Source of the DNA: Candidatus Melainabacteria bacterium | GTDB lineage: Bacteria; Cyanobacteriota; Vampirovibrionia; Obscuribacterales; Obscuribacteraceae | Direction: 5' to 3' | Assembly (NCBI GenBank): GCA_016716405.1 | Contig: JADJWK010000001.1 | Coordinates: forward strand, 1 to 64,000 | Length of the DNA: 64,000 bases | Shown: positions 43,794 to 51,640 of the stretch, in pieces | Layout of the letters: each line of letters starts with the position of its first letter | Numbering within the stretch: the stretch's first letter is position 1 | Notes under the pieces: model-generated | What the model was told of the DNA's origin: nothing | What the model saw: the letters and a program-made list of their open reading frames with translations, nothing else | The model's database searches: none | Program-made: the position numbers and the translations under genes

Positions 43794-44048
43794 CTACTTT
43801 AAGTAATTCTGAACTAGCTGTGCAGTTGCTTCTAGGCTCCAGAAATTCTGAGGAAGAAGATCGTCATTTGAAATAGCAATACCAAATTCTGCTTCTAATG
43901 CCGTGATAAACGCTATAACTCCAAAAGAATCCAAGTAATTAGCTTCGAAAAGATCCTCATCTCGCCCTGGCAATTCACGGTCAGGAGTCAACGATTTGAG
44001 AACTGCCTCTACCCTAGTCTCTATTTGTTCAAACGACGCAGTGTGCAT
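43794..44048 (-). CDS. Acyl carrier protein
   Basis: The 84-residue acidic protein has four predicted helices and the carrier signature ANYLDSFGVIAFI, with Ser41 as the 4'-phosphopantetheine site (Phe replaces the usual Leu after the serine). A strong GGGAGG precedes the ATG. It lies between the methyltransferase and the M29-like gene in the cassette. A stand-alone carrier next to an AMP ligase and an acyltransferase suggests a loading-modification-transfer line for one acyl or aminoacyl group, as seen in some flagellin-glycan islands. It is not the housekeeping AcpP, which has a DSLDTVE-type motif. Confidence 0.88.
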   Translation of the reverse strand: MHTASFEQIETRVEAVLKSLTPDRELPGRDEDLFEANYLDSFGVIAFITALEAEFGIAISNDDLLPQNFWSLEATAQLVQNYLK

Positions 44049-44077
44049 AAAAGCCTCCCGCTAGCTTGATAAACCTC

Positions 44078-45112
44078 TTACAACGGCACAAATCTCATAA
44101 AATCCCAAGATGGAAACTCGTTGGACTTCAATGATTTAGTATCCTGCGGTGGTCGAGGATGCTCATACTCGATTAACGCAAGACCAGCCTTAGACATCAC
44201 GTCAATAATAACCGGCAAGATGGGCATAACATTGAATAATCTGTTCATGTATTCAGTCACTATCGCGTACGGGCGACCGGAATCTCCATAGTAACTAGCT
44301 AACCAGAAGGTGGCGTTTGGTTCCATAAGATACAGTGAACCACCATTCTTCAAAGACTGCCGTAACAATTTCAGCAGTTGGGTGATATCTAAGCTGGCAC
44401 TACCATCCTCCGGATTAACTAAAAGCAACAAAACATCTTGCATGAAAATCGCGTCAAACTCGCCATTAAGGCGAGCCAGTAGATTATATTCCTCTTCAAT
44501 TGATTGAACGTGGGAGAACTCAGCAAGCTCTCCATGAATTCTGGTAGCAATCCCAATTAGTTCCTCAGAAGTATCTATACCTAAGACCTTGGCTCCCATC
44601 GAAGCAAATTTCCGCGTGTAAAAGCCATTTCCGCACGCGAAATCCAATACCCGCTTATTCTTGAGGGGGTTTCGGCAGAAATAATCGTCTACGAATCGTT
44701 CCTGAATTTCTTTGTAAGGTCCTTCTTTGAGAGACAAACCATCTGAAGTAAACTTTTGATCATGCCACCACCGCCAGCGTTCATCTTTCAGGCGCAACTT
44801 TATTCCAAGGAACTGCCCTACTCTCTGATGAAATGTACCCAAATGCGATCGATCCAGCACTGAATTCAGCCCCTGAAAATAATCATCGTATGCAGGATCC
44901 AACGGGTTAACTAGAAGCCAATTTCTGCAAAGGAGCTCGAAGAGCGCTTCTCCACCAACTAATTCTCTAGTCTCAGTTGCCATGCCAGTGTGATCCGCAT
45001 GCAATCCGTGTAACCCAAAGAACTCCAAGCAAGCATCAGAGCCCTTACAGTCTGTCAGGTGCTCAATCCACTTACTTTGTGGTGCCCCTGAAGCTAGGCG
45101 ACTGATAGACTC
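44078..45112 (-). pseudogene. Class I methyltransferase, 3' part (split by IS3 element)
   Basis: This part encodes about 344 residues from ESISRLASGAPQSKW onward. The SAM-binding fold sits in the C-terminal half: RVLDFACGNGFYTRKFA, KVLGIDTSEELIG, FDAIFMQDVLLLLV and NGGSLYLMEPNATFWL. An apparent ATG at 45127 lies in the terminal repeat of the inserted element, so it is not the native start. Joined to the piece at 46368-46481, the frame is continuous and the protein is about 382 residues. It probably methylated an ACP-bound or sugar-bound intermediate. Separation from the native start and promoter should inactivate it unless it is expressed from the element. Confidence 0.85.
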
Positions 45113-45136
45113 TGAGCTGACCCCCATTTAGTTGAC
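45113..45136 (+). repeat. Left terminal inverted repeat of the IS3-family element
   Basis: TGAGCTGACCCCC and the following TTTAGTTGAC match, inverted, the other end with few changes. It overlaps the apparent ATG of the split methyltransferase. Confidence 0.8.
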
Positions 45137-45146
45137 GAAAGAATTT

Positions 45147-46006
45147 CTACGAAACCGCCGATAGGGACCAGAACAATCTTTCAACCTCCTCAGGGGATTT
45201 ATATCCCAATGTACTATGAAGTCTCTTCCTATTGTAGAAGATTTCTATATACTCAAAGACCAATTGCCTGGCTTCTCTAGAAGTCACACTGGGACTCAGA
45301 TCAGCTCGGTTTTCAATGTTCCGAAGAAGGACTCGACCACGGCATTGTCCCAGCAGTCACCCTTCCGGCTCATGCTTTGTTTCAGCTTATTCCGCCAGAG
45401 CAAGAGGCGAAATTCATGGCACGCGTATTGCACGCCTCGATCAGAGTGAACCACAGGCGTGCGCCTGGGCGAAGTGTTAGAGCCGAGGTTAGGGCATCAC
45501 ATACGAAACCAGCAGCGAGACTAGCAGAGATGGACCAACCAACAATTTTCCTTGAGAATAGATCCATCCACACGCAGAGATAGAGCCAGCCATCTCGAGT
45601 CTTCAGATAGGTGATGTCGCTAGCCCACACTTGGTTCGGTCGAGACGGGTTGAATCGCCTCTTCAGCCGGTCCTCTGAAGCCGGGAACGAATGGTTGCTA
45701 TCTGTTGTCTTTTTGCGTTTTTTCGGACGTCTCGATTTTATGTTGTTCTCCTTCATCAGTCTCTCTACGCTTGTGGTTCACATGGAAGCCGCGGTCCTTG
45801 AGCTCTTTTGCAACGCGCTTGATTCCGTATGAAGAGCGGGTTTCTTTCATGATGTCGAGGATCTCCAGTACGAGAATGCGATCAGACTCATCGTCACCCT
45901 CTCTCTTCTTCCAGCCGTTGTATGCTTGGCGGGTCGTTCCCAGGCACCGGCACATCGCAGCCAGTGTAAAGAGACCGCGATGTTCGTCAATCCAGGCGTA
46001 CTTCAC
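45147..46006 (-). pseudogene. IS3-family OrfB transposase (DDE), frameshifted
   Basis: The first piece, from a GTG at 46006, has the HTH_21-like KYAWIDEHRGLFTLA and SSYGIKRVAKELKDRG. The second gives the integrase core: RPNQVWASDITYLKTRDG (first catalytic Asp) and LYLCVWMDLFSRKIVGW. In other frames come HSDRGVQYA (second Asp), SRKGDCWDNAVVESFFGT (catalytic Glu), and YNRKRLHSTLGYKSPEEV close to the end at 45147. At least four frame breaks (near 45755, 45470, 45415 and 45300) separate these pieces. The whole rve domain is recognisable, so the family call is sure. Confidence 0.88.
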
Positions 46007-46289
46007 TTTTGGTGCCGCGCGAAGTACGCCGCTGCTTTTTTTAGGATTTCGGCCTCCTCCTGGGCTGCGCTAGTTCCTTCCTAAGGCGCTTGTTCTCTTG
46101 AATTAATTCCCGCGTGTCCGTCTCCTAGGCGCTTCTTCTTGTTTGCCTGTCGGACCCAGGTCTGGACCGTCCAGGGCGAGAGACCAAGTTCTCGCGCAAC
46201 CTGCGCAGCGCTCTTTCGGACTCCACGAGCTGGACTGCGCCTTCCCTGAACTCCTCACTATATCTCTTGTATTTCTTCTTCTCTGCCAT
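46003..46289 (-). pseudogene. IS3-family OrfA, frameshifted
   Basis: OrfA starts MAEKKKYKRYSEEFREG at ATG 46289, with GGAGG before it. One missing base near 46221 breaks the helix-turn-helix; the other frame reads AAQVARELGLSPWTVQTW. It goes on with a leucine-zipper-like region (RELIQENKRLRKELA) and EAEILKKAAAYFARHQK. The AAAAAAAG run at 46042-46036 is a classic -1 slippery site: slipping there gives a frame that leads directly into OrfB. The stop of OrfA overlaps the GTG of OrfB. Confidence 0.82.
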
Positions 46290-46343
46290 GAGAAGCCTCC
46301 TTTCTGTTGACAGCGTATGGGGAGGCTTCGTAAAAATCAAGGT

Positions 46344-46367
46344 GTCAACATTTAGGGGGTCGGGTCA
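46344..46367 (-). repeat. Right terminal inverted repeat of the IS3-family element
   Basis: Read inward, TGACCCGACCCCC then TAAATGTTGAC pairs with the left end. The next three bases outside, CTC (46368-46370), repeat the three before the left end. Confidence 0.8.
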
Positions 46368-46481
46368 CTCCGCCCCATGAGCGTCCAGACAAACATGAGT
46401 CCGACTCCGAGGATTAGAAAAAAAACAAGAGCCTGCTCGCCATTGCAAAATTGCATCAGGGCAAACCACATATTCTCCCAT
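46368..46481 (-). pseudogene. Class I methyltransferase, 5' part (split by IS3 element)
   Basis: The piece starts at ATG 46481 with an excellent AAAGGAGG upstream and encodes 38 residues, MGEYVVCPDAILQWRAG to RTHVCLDAHGAE. It runs into the right end of the insertion element, which supplies an immediate TGA. With the 1255-bp element and one copy of the CTC duplication removed, it continues in frame into SISRLASGAPQSKW of the 3' part. It therefore gives the true N-terminus, a short region before the methyltransferase fold that I do not recognise. No other start as good lies near. Confidence 0.85.
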
Positions 46482-46528
46482 GGGCAGACCTCCTTTCAAT
46501 CGGAGAAGGAAGAGACAATAAACAAAAT

Positions 46529-46572
46529 CATCTATGTTTTCTGGACCTATTGTCAAATCTTAGGACTGTCAA
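46529..46572 (-). promoter_or_regulatory. Candidate promoter for the split methyltransferase and the downstream cassette
   Basis: Two perfect TTGACA boxes occur on the minus strand at 46572-46567 and 46556-46551. The second has TAGATG 16 bases downstream as a weak -10. They lie in the 190-base gap before ATG 46481. If real, the insertion element cuts this promoter off from the ACP and ligase genes. Confidence 0.3.
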
Positions 46573-46674
46573 AAATCACCAATTTGCCACCTTGGGATTG
46601 TGATGGCATGACATCGTATAAATTGGCTGATCGTCGGCCACCGAATCAGACTTCCATAATCTGAGCAGGTTCTC

Positions 46675-47994
46675 TTAGGGCTCGTCCACTATCTGAGCCA
46701 ACCCCTCTGTCACGCAGCGTTGGGCGATGTCTGATAGCAAGAATATGTCTGCTTGGCTTCTGTTTGCAATCTCTAGAAGATCGTGCTCACCATCTGACAT
46801 GTTCAAGAACCACGAGATTGCGCTGATCCACTCATTTGTCTGCCCCGTGCTCAGTGTCGGATACAAGCCGCGCTTGCCAAGCTGGGGTTCTCCAAATGGC
46901 ATGAGATTGCGGTACCTGCGATTGACCTCTAGGGTACGACAAACGTCGAAATAGACTTTTACGGTCTCCTCTAGCGACTCGAATGAAATGAAGTCCTTGT
47001 TATCCATCGACGTATGATATTCCTTGTAGCACCCGTACATCGTGCGCATGATCGAGCCTACCGGTAAATTAAAGCCTGGGGAGCAGTATTGTCGTTCGTC
47101 GCTACCATTGTCCGGTGCGAAGGGAATAAACTTGGCACTGCTGTGCGGCAACCTCTTGAGCACATACGCAGCCGCGCGATCAGCAAGGGTATCTCCCTTC
47201 CTCGAATGCTTGTAGGTAAACTGCCCGCGGTCCCCAGCGCAAGTCACTACATAGCCAGCCGTCAATTTCTCTTTGAATGTATTTCCACGGCGCGCGAGAT
47301 ATGCGATGCAACCGACGGTTTCAGCTAGAAATACAAACCTATACGTAAGTCGGCGGACCTTCAACTTTGAAAGTGCGTCATACAAGAAAGCAGCAACAAG
47401 GGGACCAGAGAGCTCATTGTTTGCCATTGATGGGTGGCAAGTATAAGTCGAGATCAACACCTCTTGATCGCATTGCCCCTGTAAGACAGCCTCCGATAGC
47501 GTCATATAGCCATCTACTAACTCAGTGTCGACAACTACTTCGTAGACACCCTCAGGCAGACTCTGCAATTGGTTGTGTGACAAACAAAATCCCCAACGAG
47601 GCGAGTAAACACTGGTAACCCAAGGTATTGCTTCCGGATAATCCGGTCTACTGTATAGGTGGTCCAGGAGCTCCGACTTCGAAACACGCCCTCTAAATGG
47701 TGCCGAGTAGCCGAGGATATGAAGATTGTTTTCTGCGATATCGAGAATTCTGGTTCCGTCGGGTGCGATGACATAGGCCTCCCGCACAACCCATTCCTTT
47801 GGCACTGTCCAGTCAAGAACCTGGGTGCCGGAAGGTATCTCGACGGTGTCGAACGGTACTAATTCCCTAAGGATGCGGTGGGTCTGGCGGACGCCATCAC
47901 CAGTAGTGCTGCGCAGCAAGGGCCAAAGCCGGTCAAAGTATTGCTCTATGCGCTCGGCTATACTCTTGTCAGATTTCGTTTGAGATTGCGGCAT
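46675..47994 (-). CDS. DUF4910/aminopeptidase-like protein of glycan loci
   Basis: The product of 439 residues starts MPQSQTKSDKSIAERIEQYF in my reading (longer starts up to 48138 add residues unlike the family). It has LRSTTGDGVRQTHRIL, FDWTVPKEW-like LDWTVPKEWVVREAYV, the metal-type TYTCHPSMANNELSGPLVA, NGSDERQYCSPGF and YHTSMDNKDFISFESL. These are the marks of the DUF2172/DUF4910 aminopeptidase-like proteins that commonly sit in polysaccharide and flagellin-glycan clusters. A C-terminal region with SDGEHDLLEIANRSQAD resembles a winged helix. The biochemical role is not established. It is the first gene of the cassette, about 190 bases upstream of the methyltransferase's 5' part. Confidence 0.75.
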   Translation of the reverse strand: MPQSQTKSDKSIAERIEQYFDRLWPLLRSTTGDGVRQTHRILRELVPFDTVEIPSGTQVLDWTVPKEWVVREAYVIAPDGTRILDIAENNLHILGYSAPFRGRVSKSELLDHLYSRPDYPEAIPWVTSVYSPRWGFCLSHNQLQSLPEGVYEVVVDTELVDGYMTLSEAVLQGQCDQEVLISTYTCHPSMANNELSGPLVAAFLYDALSKLKVRRLTYRFVFLAETVGCIAYLARRGNTFKEKLTAGYVVTCAGDRGQFTYKHSRKGDTLADRAAAYVLKRLPHSSAKFIPFAPDNGSDERQYCSPGFNLPVGSIMRTMYGCYKEYHTSMDNKDFISFESLEETVKVYFDVCRTLEVNRRYRNLMPFGEPQLGKRGLYPTLSTGQTNEWISAISWFLNMSDGEHDLLEIANRSQADIFLLSDIAQRCVTEGLAQIVDEP

Positions 47995-48157
47995 TGCGCA
48001 GGTAATATTCTGAGTGTAAAGTGAATCGATCATAGCGCAAGTTAGGATTGATGTAAACCCTATTGATGTACTGCAAAAGGACAGCCTGTCAACTACATCA
48101 AACCGATGACAGAATCTTTGAGATGCGACTGCTCTCACCCATTCAAGAAAATAAGCA

Positions 48158-49849
48158 CTAACGCACCTGCCTGTAGAGCTCGATAGCGGCTCCGTCCGGG
48201 GTAGGGTGGCTGCCGGCCAGATAGAACCGGCCCGAATCCTTGACGAAGCTGCTGAGCTTCTCGAAAGCCTCTTTCGAATTACGGTCCTTGAAACCGAATG
48301 GCGTGTTGGCTGTCTTGAAAAGATACCACTGGTAGTAGAGCGCCTTTTCCGGATCGAATTCGACGATGTCGCCGCTTACCGCCCAGATTCTCGATGTTGT
48401 CCCGATTATGGGCAGCCGGCGCTCCCTGAAATAGAGCTCGAAAGACTGAGCATTGAGCTCCGGTTCGTTTACCAGGACGTTGAGATAAACAGGTTTGCCT
48501 CTGTCGACCCTTTCAATCTCCCCGGTCACCCAGGCGTATCCCCAGTCGGTGCTTGCCGGCACCGGATTGTCTTTGCTGCCGTTCTTGCAGGTCGGCGCCA
48601 TGGTCTTCACCCCCATCCGGCCCGACAGCTCGGCGAGAACAGGAAAATTCAGTGGCGAGGGAGAGAAATTATAAGAGACGAACTGCAGCCCTGCCACCAT
48701 TAGCAGAACCACCGCCATGAGCATTCGCCGGCTCATCAACGAGTCGAAGCAGACCCCCAGGCAGAACGCAGCATATATGAGAGCCGGCATGATATAGCGC
48801 TCCAGGGAGCAGAGATAGGTGGACATCAAAAGAACTCCGGTGACAGCCATAGCCGAGACCGGCAGCAGCTTCACCTGAATCCTCCGTCCCCCGGGAGTGA
48901 CAAGCATATATATGAGAGAAGCGACAAAGAGTGTTACCAGAAACGGAGTCATGGACGGCACGAAACAGCCGACATAGAAAAAGAGGTTGTGGGCGAAGCC
49001 GAAAGTGGTCCCTGCTTCTCTAAAGCAGGTGGTCATATAATCGGTGATCGACTTGGAGTAGGAGGCATTGGTGATCACCCAGGGGAGACCCACCACCACC
49101 GTCGATACCACAAGCACGCCCAGCTGGCGAAGAAGCCCAGCACGTTTTTCTCTCGAGCTGCCGAAAAGAGCTTCAATCACAAGGAGAATTCCGGTACCCA
49201 TGAGAAATGCGGCCACGATCTGCTTGGTCATGCAACAAACACCGAGCACCAGTCCGGCAACCAGAGCCGATCGAAATCCCGGACGAGCGCGCCAGAGGAG
49301 CATGGCCAGCATGCCGGCACCGACTGCGGCGGTGGCCGGGAAATCCAGCATGAACTGGTGATTGACCGAGGACACCCCGGGAAAGAGATTGACGAAAATT
49401 GCCGCCAGGACCGAAGCCCGCAGAGTCAGCCCCATGAGCCTGCCGGTGAGGACCACGGACGAGGCAAGCACGAACGTGAAGGCCGAATGCACAAAGATAT
49501 CGACGAAGGGACTGCTGACCACAGCGGCTTTCAAAAAACCGGTGACCAGCGGAACTACTGGTGGGTAGAACTGGCTCACCGTCAACATCGAGTGCCACCA
49601 GCTCCCTTTGAGGACGCTGGCATGCTCGAAAAGATCGCGAAAATAGAGCCCGTGCAGAACGTGCCCGGCCTCGTCCATCATCGGCACATGATGATCCAGG
49701 GCGAACCACAGAAAAGTAAGAAGAAAAAAGCAAAGCCCGGTGGCACCGGCGAAGGCATAGTCCCCGCGAACCAGAGAGGAATCGACCTCGCTCTTCTGGT
49801 CGCCGCCCAGCGCCTCATCCCGGTTGGTCGAATTGACTACATCAAGCAT
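48158..49849 (-). CDS. GT39/ArnT-like membrane glycosyltransferase
   Basis: The product of 563 residues has about ten to twelve membrane helices (residues 30-385), a first periplasmic loop with PMMDEAGHVLHGLYF carrying the Asp-Glu motif of polyprenyl-phosphate-sugar transferases, and SVNHQFMLDFPATAAVG. A soluble C-terminal domain (about residues 400-563) follows. Such enzymes use a polyprenyl-phosphate-linked sugar on the outer face of the inner membrane. ATG 49849 follows GGGGACGG and is preferred over an upstream TTG. It is transcribed divergently from the GT2 gene at 50125, which could make its lipid-linked donor. Confidence 0.82.
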   Translation of the reverse strand: MLDVVNSTNRDEALGGDQKSEVDSSLVRGDYAFAGATGLCFFLLTFLWFALDHHVPMMDEAGHVLHGLYFRDLFEHASVLKGSWWHSMLTVSQFYPPVVPLVTGFLKAAVVSSPFVDIFVHSAFTFVLASSVVLTGRLMGLTLRASVLAAIFVNLFPGVSSVNHQFMLDFPATAAVGAGMLAMLLWRARPGFRSALVAGLVLGVCCMTKQIVAAFLMGTGILLVIEALFGSSREKRAGLLRQLGVLVVSTVVVGLPWVITNASYSKSITDYMTTCFREAGTTFGFAHNLFFYVGCFVPSMTPFLVTLFVASLIYMLVTPGGRRIQVKLLPVSAMAVTGVLLMSTYLCSLERYIMPALIYAAFCLGVCFDSLMSRRMLMAVVLLMVAGLQFVSYNFSPSPLNFPVLAELSGRMGVKTMAPTCKNGSKDNPVPASTDWGYAWVTGEIERVDRGKPVYLNVLVNEPELNAQSFELYFRERRLPIIGTTSRIWAVSGDIVEFDPEKALYYQWYLFKTANTPFGFKDRNSKEAFEKLSSFVKDSGRFYLAGSHPTPDGAAIELYRQVR

Positions 49850-50124
49850 CAGCAACCGTCCCCGAAATCACTCTCGCCACATCAGCGCGAATTGTGTCAC
49901 TGAGCCGGGTGGGGCGCAAGATCATCTGTTTAAGTAGAAGGTTTGTGAAGAAGAGATGAGTTTTTAATAACTAAGAATGTTTTCTGCTCGAGGGCGGCTC
50001 CCGCTCACGGTGGAGGCATTGTTAGCAAGGAATAACCCCTGCTCTATCTAAAGAGGAATATAATTCAGGAGCTGGACTGCAGTCTGGCAGGTATTCCGTT
50101 ATCGGGTCCGGGTATCTCCGCTTA
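49850..50124. other. Divergent intergenic region
   Basis: About 275 bases separate the divergent GT39-like and GT2 genes. A TATAAT occurs at 50059-50064 on the plus strand, about 60 bases before the GT2 start, without a good -35. No open frame or RNA gene was recognised. Confidence 0.4.
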
Positions 50125-50874
50125 ATGACAAAATTTGGTGATCCTAAAAGACAGGTTTCTGTCGTACTACCGGTCTGCAATCAGGCCGATCACATAGAGA
50201 GAGTAGTCAGACAACATCACGAGGTCCTATCGCAGGGGCTGAAGAACGGCACCTTCGAAATAGTCCTGGTGGAGAATGGCTCCACCGACGACAGCTTCGA
50301 TGTTTGCGCCCGGATTGCTGCCGACCTCGACAATGTCATTGCTCTGAGATCCCCAAGAACAGGCTGGGGAGCCGCCATACAGCTCGGTCTCGCGAAATCC
50401 GCCGGCGATACTCTCTGCTATGCCAGCTCGGCCCGGGTAGAAAGCACGGTCCTTCTCGATTTCATTCGAAAAGGCCTGGAGAGCCCTGATGCCGTCATTC
50501 AGGCAATCAGGCGAGGTCACGACAACAAGCTGCGCAGCCTGGCCTCCATGGTATACAACCTGGAATGCCGGATCCTTTTCGATATCCGCACCAGAGACAT
50601 TAACGGCAATCCCAAGGTCTTCCCGCGCAAGTTCAAGAAACTCCTGGAGCTGAAAGAAGAAGGTTTCATGGTGGACCTCGAGTTCAATGTCTTATGCCGG
50701 GAAACAGGCTATCCGGTGATCGAGATGCCGGTGCCCCATACGAGCCGTCACGGGGGGCGCTCCATGACCAGCTTCAGCCTGGGGTCGAGCCTCTATGTCG
50801 AAGCCCTTCGAATCTGGGCCGAAAGGCTCGGCAAGGCACAAACCCGGCTTTCTCAGAGGAGGGATTCGATTTGA
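50125..50874 (+). CDS. GT2 glycosyltransferase, polyprenyl-phosphate-sugar synthase-like
   Basis: The 249-residue protein has VSVVLPVCNQADHIERVV, FEIVLVENGSTDDSFDV (nucleotide-binding Asp), ALRSPRTGWGAAIQLGL, and MVDLEFNVLCRETGYPVIEMP, the pattern of DPM1/ArnC-type GT2 enzymes. The central DxD is replaced by YASSARVES in the usual position (DADLQ in relatives), which is odd and might affect metal binding. No membrane helices are seen at its C-terminus. It would load a sugar onto polyprenyl phosphate for the nearby membrane transferases. It overlaps the methyltransferase by TTGA. Confidence 0.75.
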   Translation: MTKFGDPKRQVSVVLPVCNQADHIERVVRQHHEVLSQGLKNGTFEIVLVENGSTDDSFDVCARIAADLDNVIALRSPRTGWGAAIQLGLAKSAGDTLCYASSARVESTVLLDFIRKGLESPDAVIQAIRRGHDNKLRSLASMVYNLECRILFDIRTRDINGNPKVFPRKFKKLLELKEEGFMVDLEFNVLCRETGYPVIEMPVPHTSRHGGRSMTSFSLGSSLYVEALRIWAERLGKAQTRLSQRRDSI

Positions 50875-51611
50875 CCATCAGAAATCCTGCTGTGAACGGC
50901 CTGCAGCCCTGTTACAAATCGGCAGCATTCTACGATCTTCTCAACAAACGAAAAGATTACGACGCCGAAGTCAAAATCCTCGAGAAAGTCATCGAGAAGC
51001 ACAAGCAGTCCCCGGGCAAGCGCCTGCTGGATCTGGCTTGCGGCACAGGTGAGCACATAAAGTATCTGGCTAGCACGATGACCTGCGAAGGTCTCGATCT
51101 CGATCCCTCCTTTGTCGAGATCGCCAGAGAGAAGCTACCGGAGCTGGTTTTCCACGAAGGAGACATGACCTCTTTCAAGCTGCCCGGGAAGTATGACGTG
51201 ATCACGGTGCTCTTCAGCTCCATAGGCTATGTTAAGACCCGAGACGTCCTGCTTGCCACCATCAAGAATATTTTCGAGCACCTCGAGCCCGGCGGCCTGC
51301 TCATCATCGAGCCCTGGTACACGCCTGAGACCTTCCTTTTGGGACACTCCACCGTGGTCAACGAAGAGACCGATTCGGTCAAGATCGTGCGCATGAATCT
51401 CTGGCTCGAGAAAGATGGGGTTTCACAGGGTCATTCCCAGATGCTGGTCATGCACAGCGCCGGCATCGAGCATATCGTAGAGCTGCATGAACTGGCTCTC
51501 TTCACCGACGAAGAATACAAACAGGCCATGGAAGCCGCCGGTCTCGAAGTGGTCGAGCACGATCAACACGGTCTTATCGGCCGGGGTCTTTTCGTCGGTC
51601 GCAAGCCGTAA
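50871..51611 (+). CDS. DesVI-like sugar N-methyltransferase
   Basis: The 246-residue protein begins at TTG 50871, with AGGAGGG seven bases upstream and a TTGA overlap with the GT2 stop. Its sequence matches the amino-sugar N,N-dimethyltransferase group of DesVI and TylM1: SAAFYDLLNKRKDY, LLDLACGTGEHIKYLA (SAM motif I), GDMTSFKLPGKYDVITVLFS, SSIGYVKTRDVL and GGLLIIEPWYTPETF. Those enzymes methylate the amine of dTDP-linked sugars. A similar job on a nucleotide amino sugar is likely here, but the substrate is inferred. It lies tail-to-tail with wzt. Confidence 0.82.
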   Translation: MTIRNPAVNGLQPCYKSAAFYDLLNKRKDYDAEVKILEKVIEKHKQSPGKRLLDLACGTGEHIKYLASTMTCEGLDLDPSFVEIAREKLPELVFHEGDMTSFKLPGKYDVITVLFSSIGYVKTRDVLLATIKNIFEHLEPGGLLIIEPWYTPETFLLGHSTVVNEETDSVKIVRMNLWLEKDGVSQGHSQMLVMHSAGIEHIVELHELALFTDEEYKQAMEAAGLEVVEHDQHGLIGRGLFVGRKP

Positions 51612-51616
51612 GCCGT

Positions 51617-51640
51617 AAAAAAAACCGGTCAGGAGACCGG
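51617..51640 (-). terminator. Rho-independent terminator of wzt
   Basis: On the minus strand a CCGGTC-TCCT-GACCGG hairpin (51640 to 51625) is followed at once by eight T (51624-51617). The wzt stop codon (51631-51629) lies inside the hairpin, so the terminator includes the last coding bases. On the plus strand there is no T-tract. Confidence 0.8.

Larger units (their letters stand above)
45113..46367 (-). mobile_element. IS3-family insertion sequence, 1255 bp
   Basis: The element has imperfect 13-bp ends (TGAGCTGACCCCC on the left; TGACCCGACCCCC read inward from the right) with further similarity beyond them. It is flanked by CTC on both sides (45110-45112 and 46368-46370), a 3-bp target duplication as expected for this family. 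It contains the two overlapping frames orfA and orfB on the minus strand and a typical A7G slippery run. Both frames carry several single-base indels, so it looks inactive, unless these are consensus errors. Its length is normal for IS3 elements. Because it lies within a methyltransferase gene, it is a later arrival than the cassette. Confidence 0.9.

Noticed and set aside
45113..45127. ATG at 45127 as the start of the methyltransferase
   Set aside because: It lies inside the terminal repeat of the insertion element; the native start is at 46481 on the other side.
48989..49903. A 304-codon plus-strand frame rich in His, Gly and Glu
   Set aside because: It is antisense to the GT39-like membrane protein; the composition is the mirror of hydrophobic helices.
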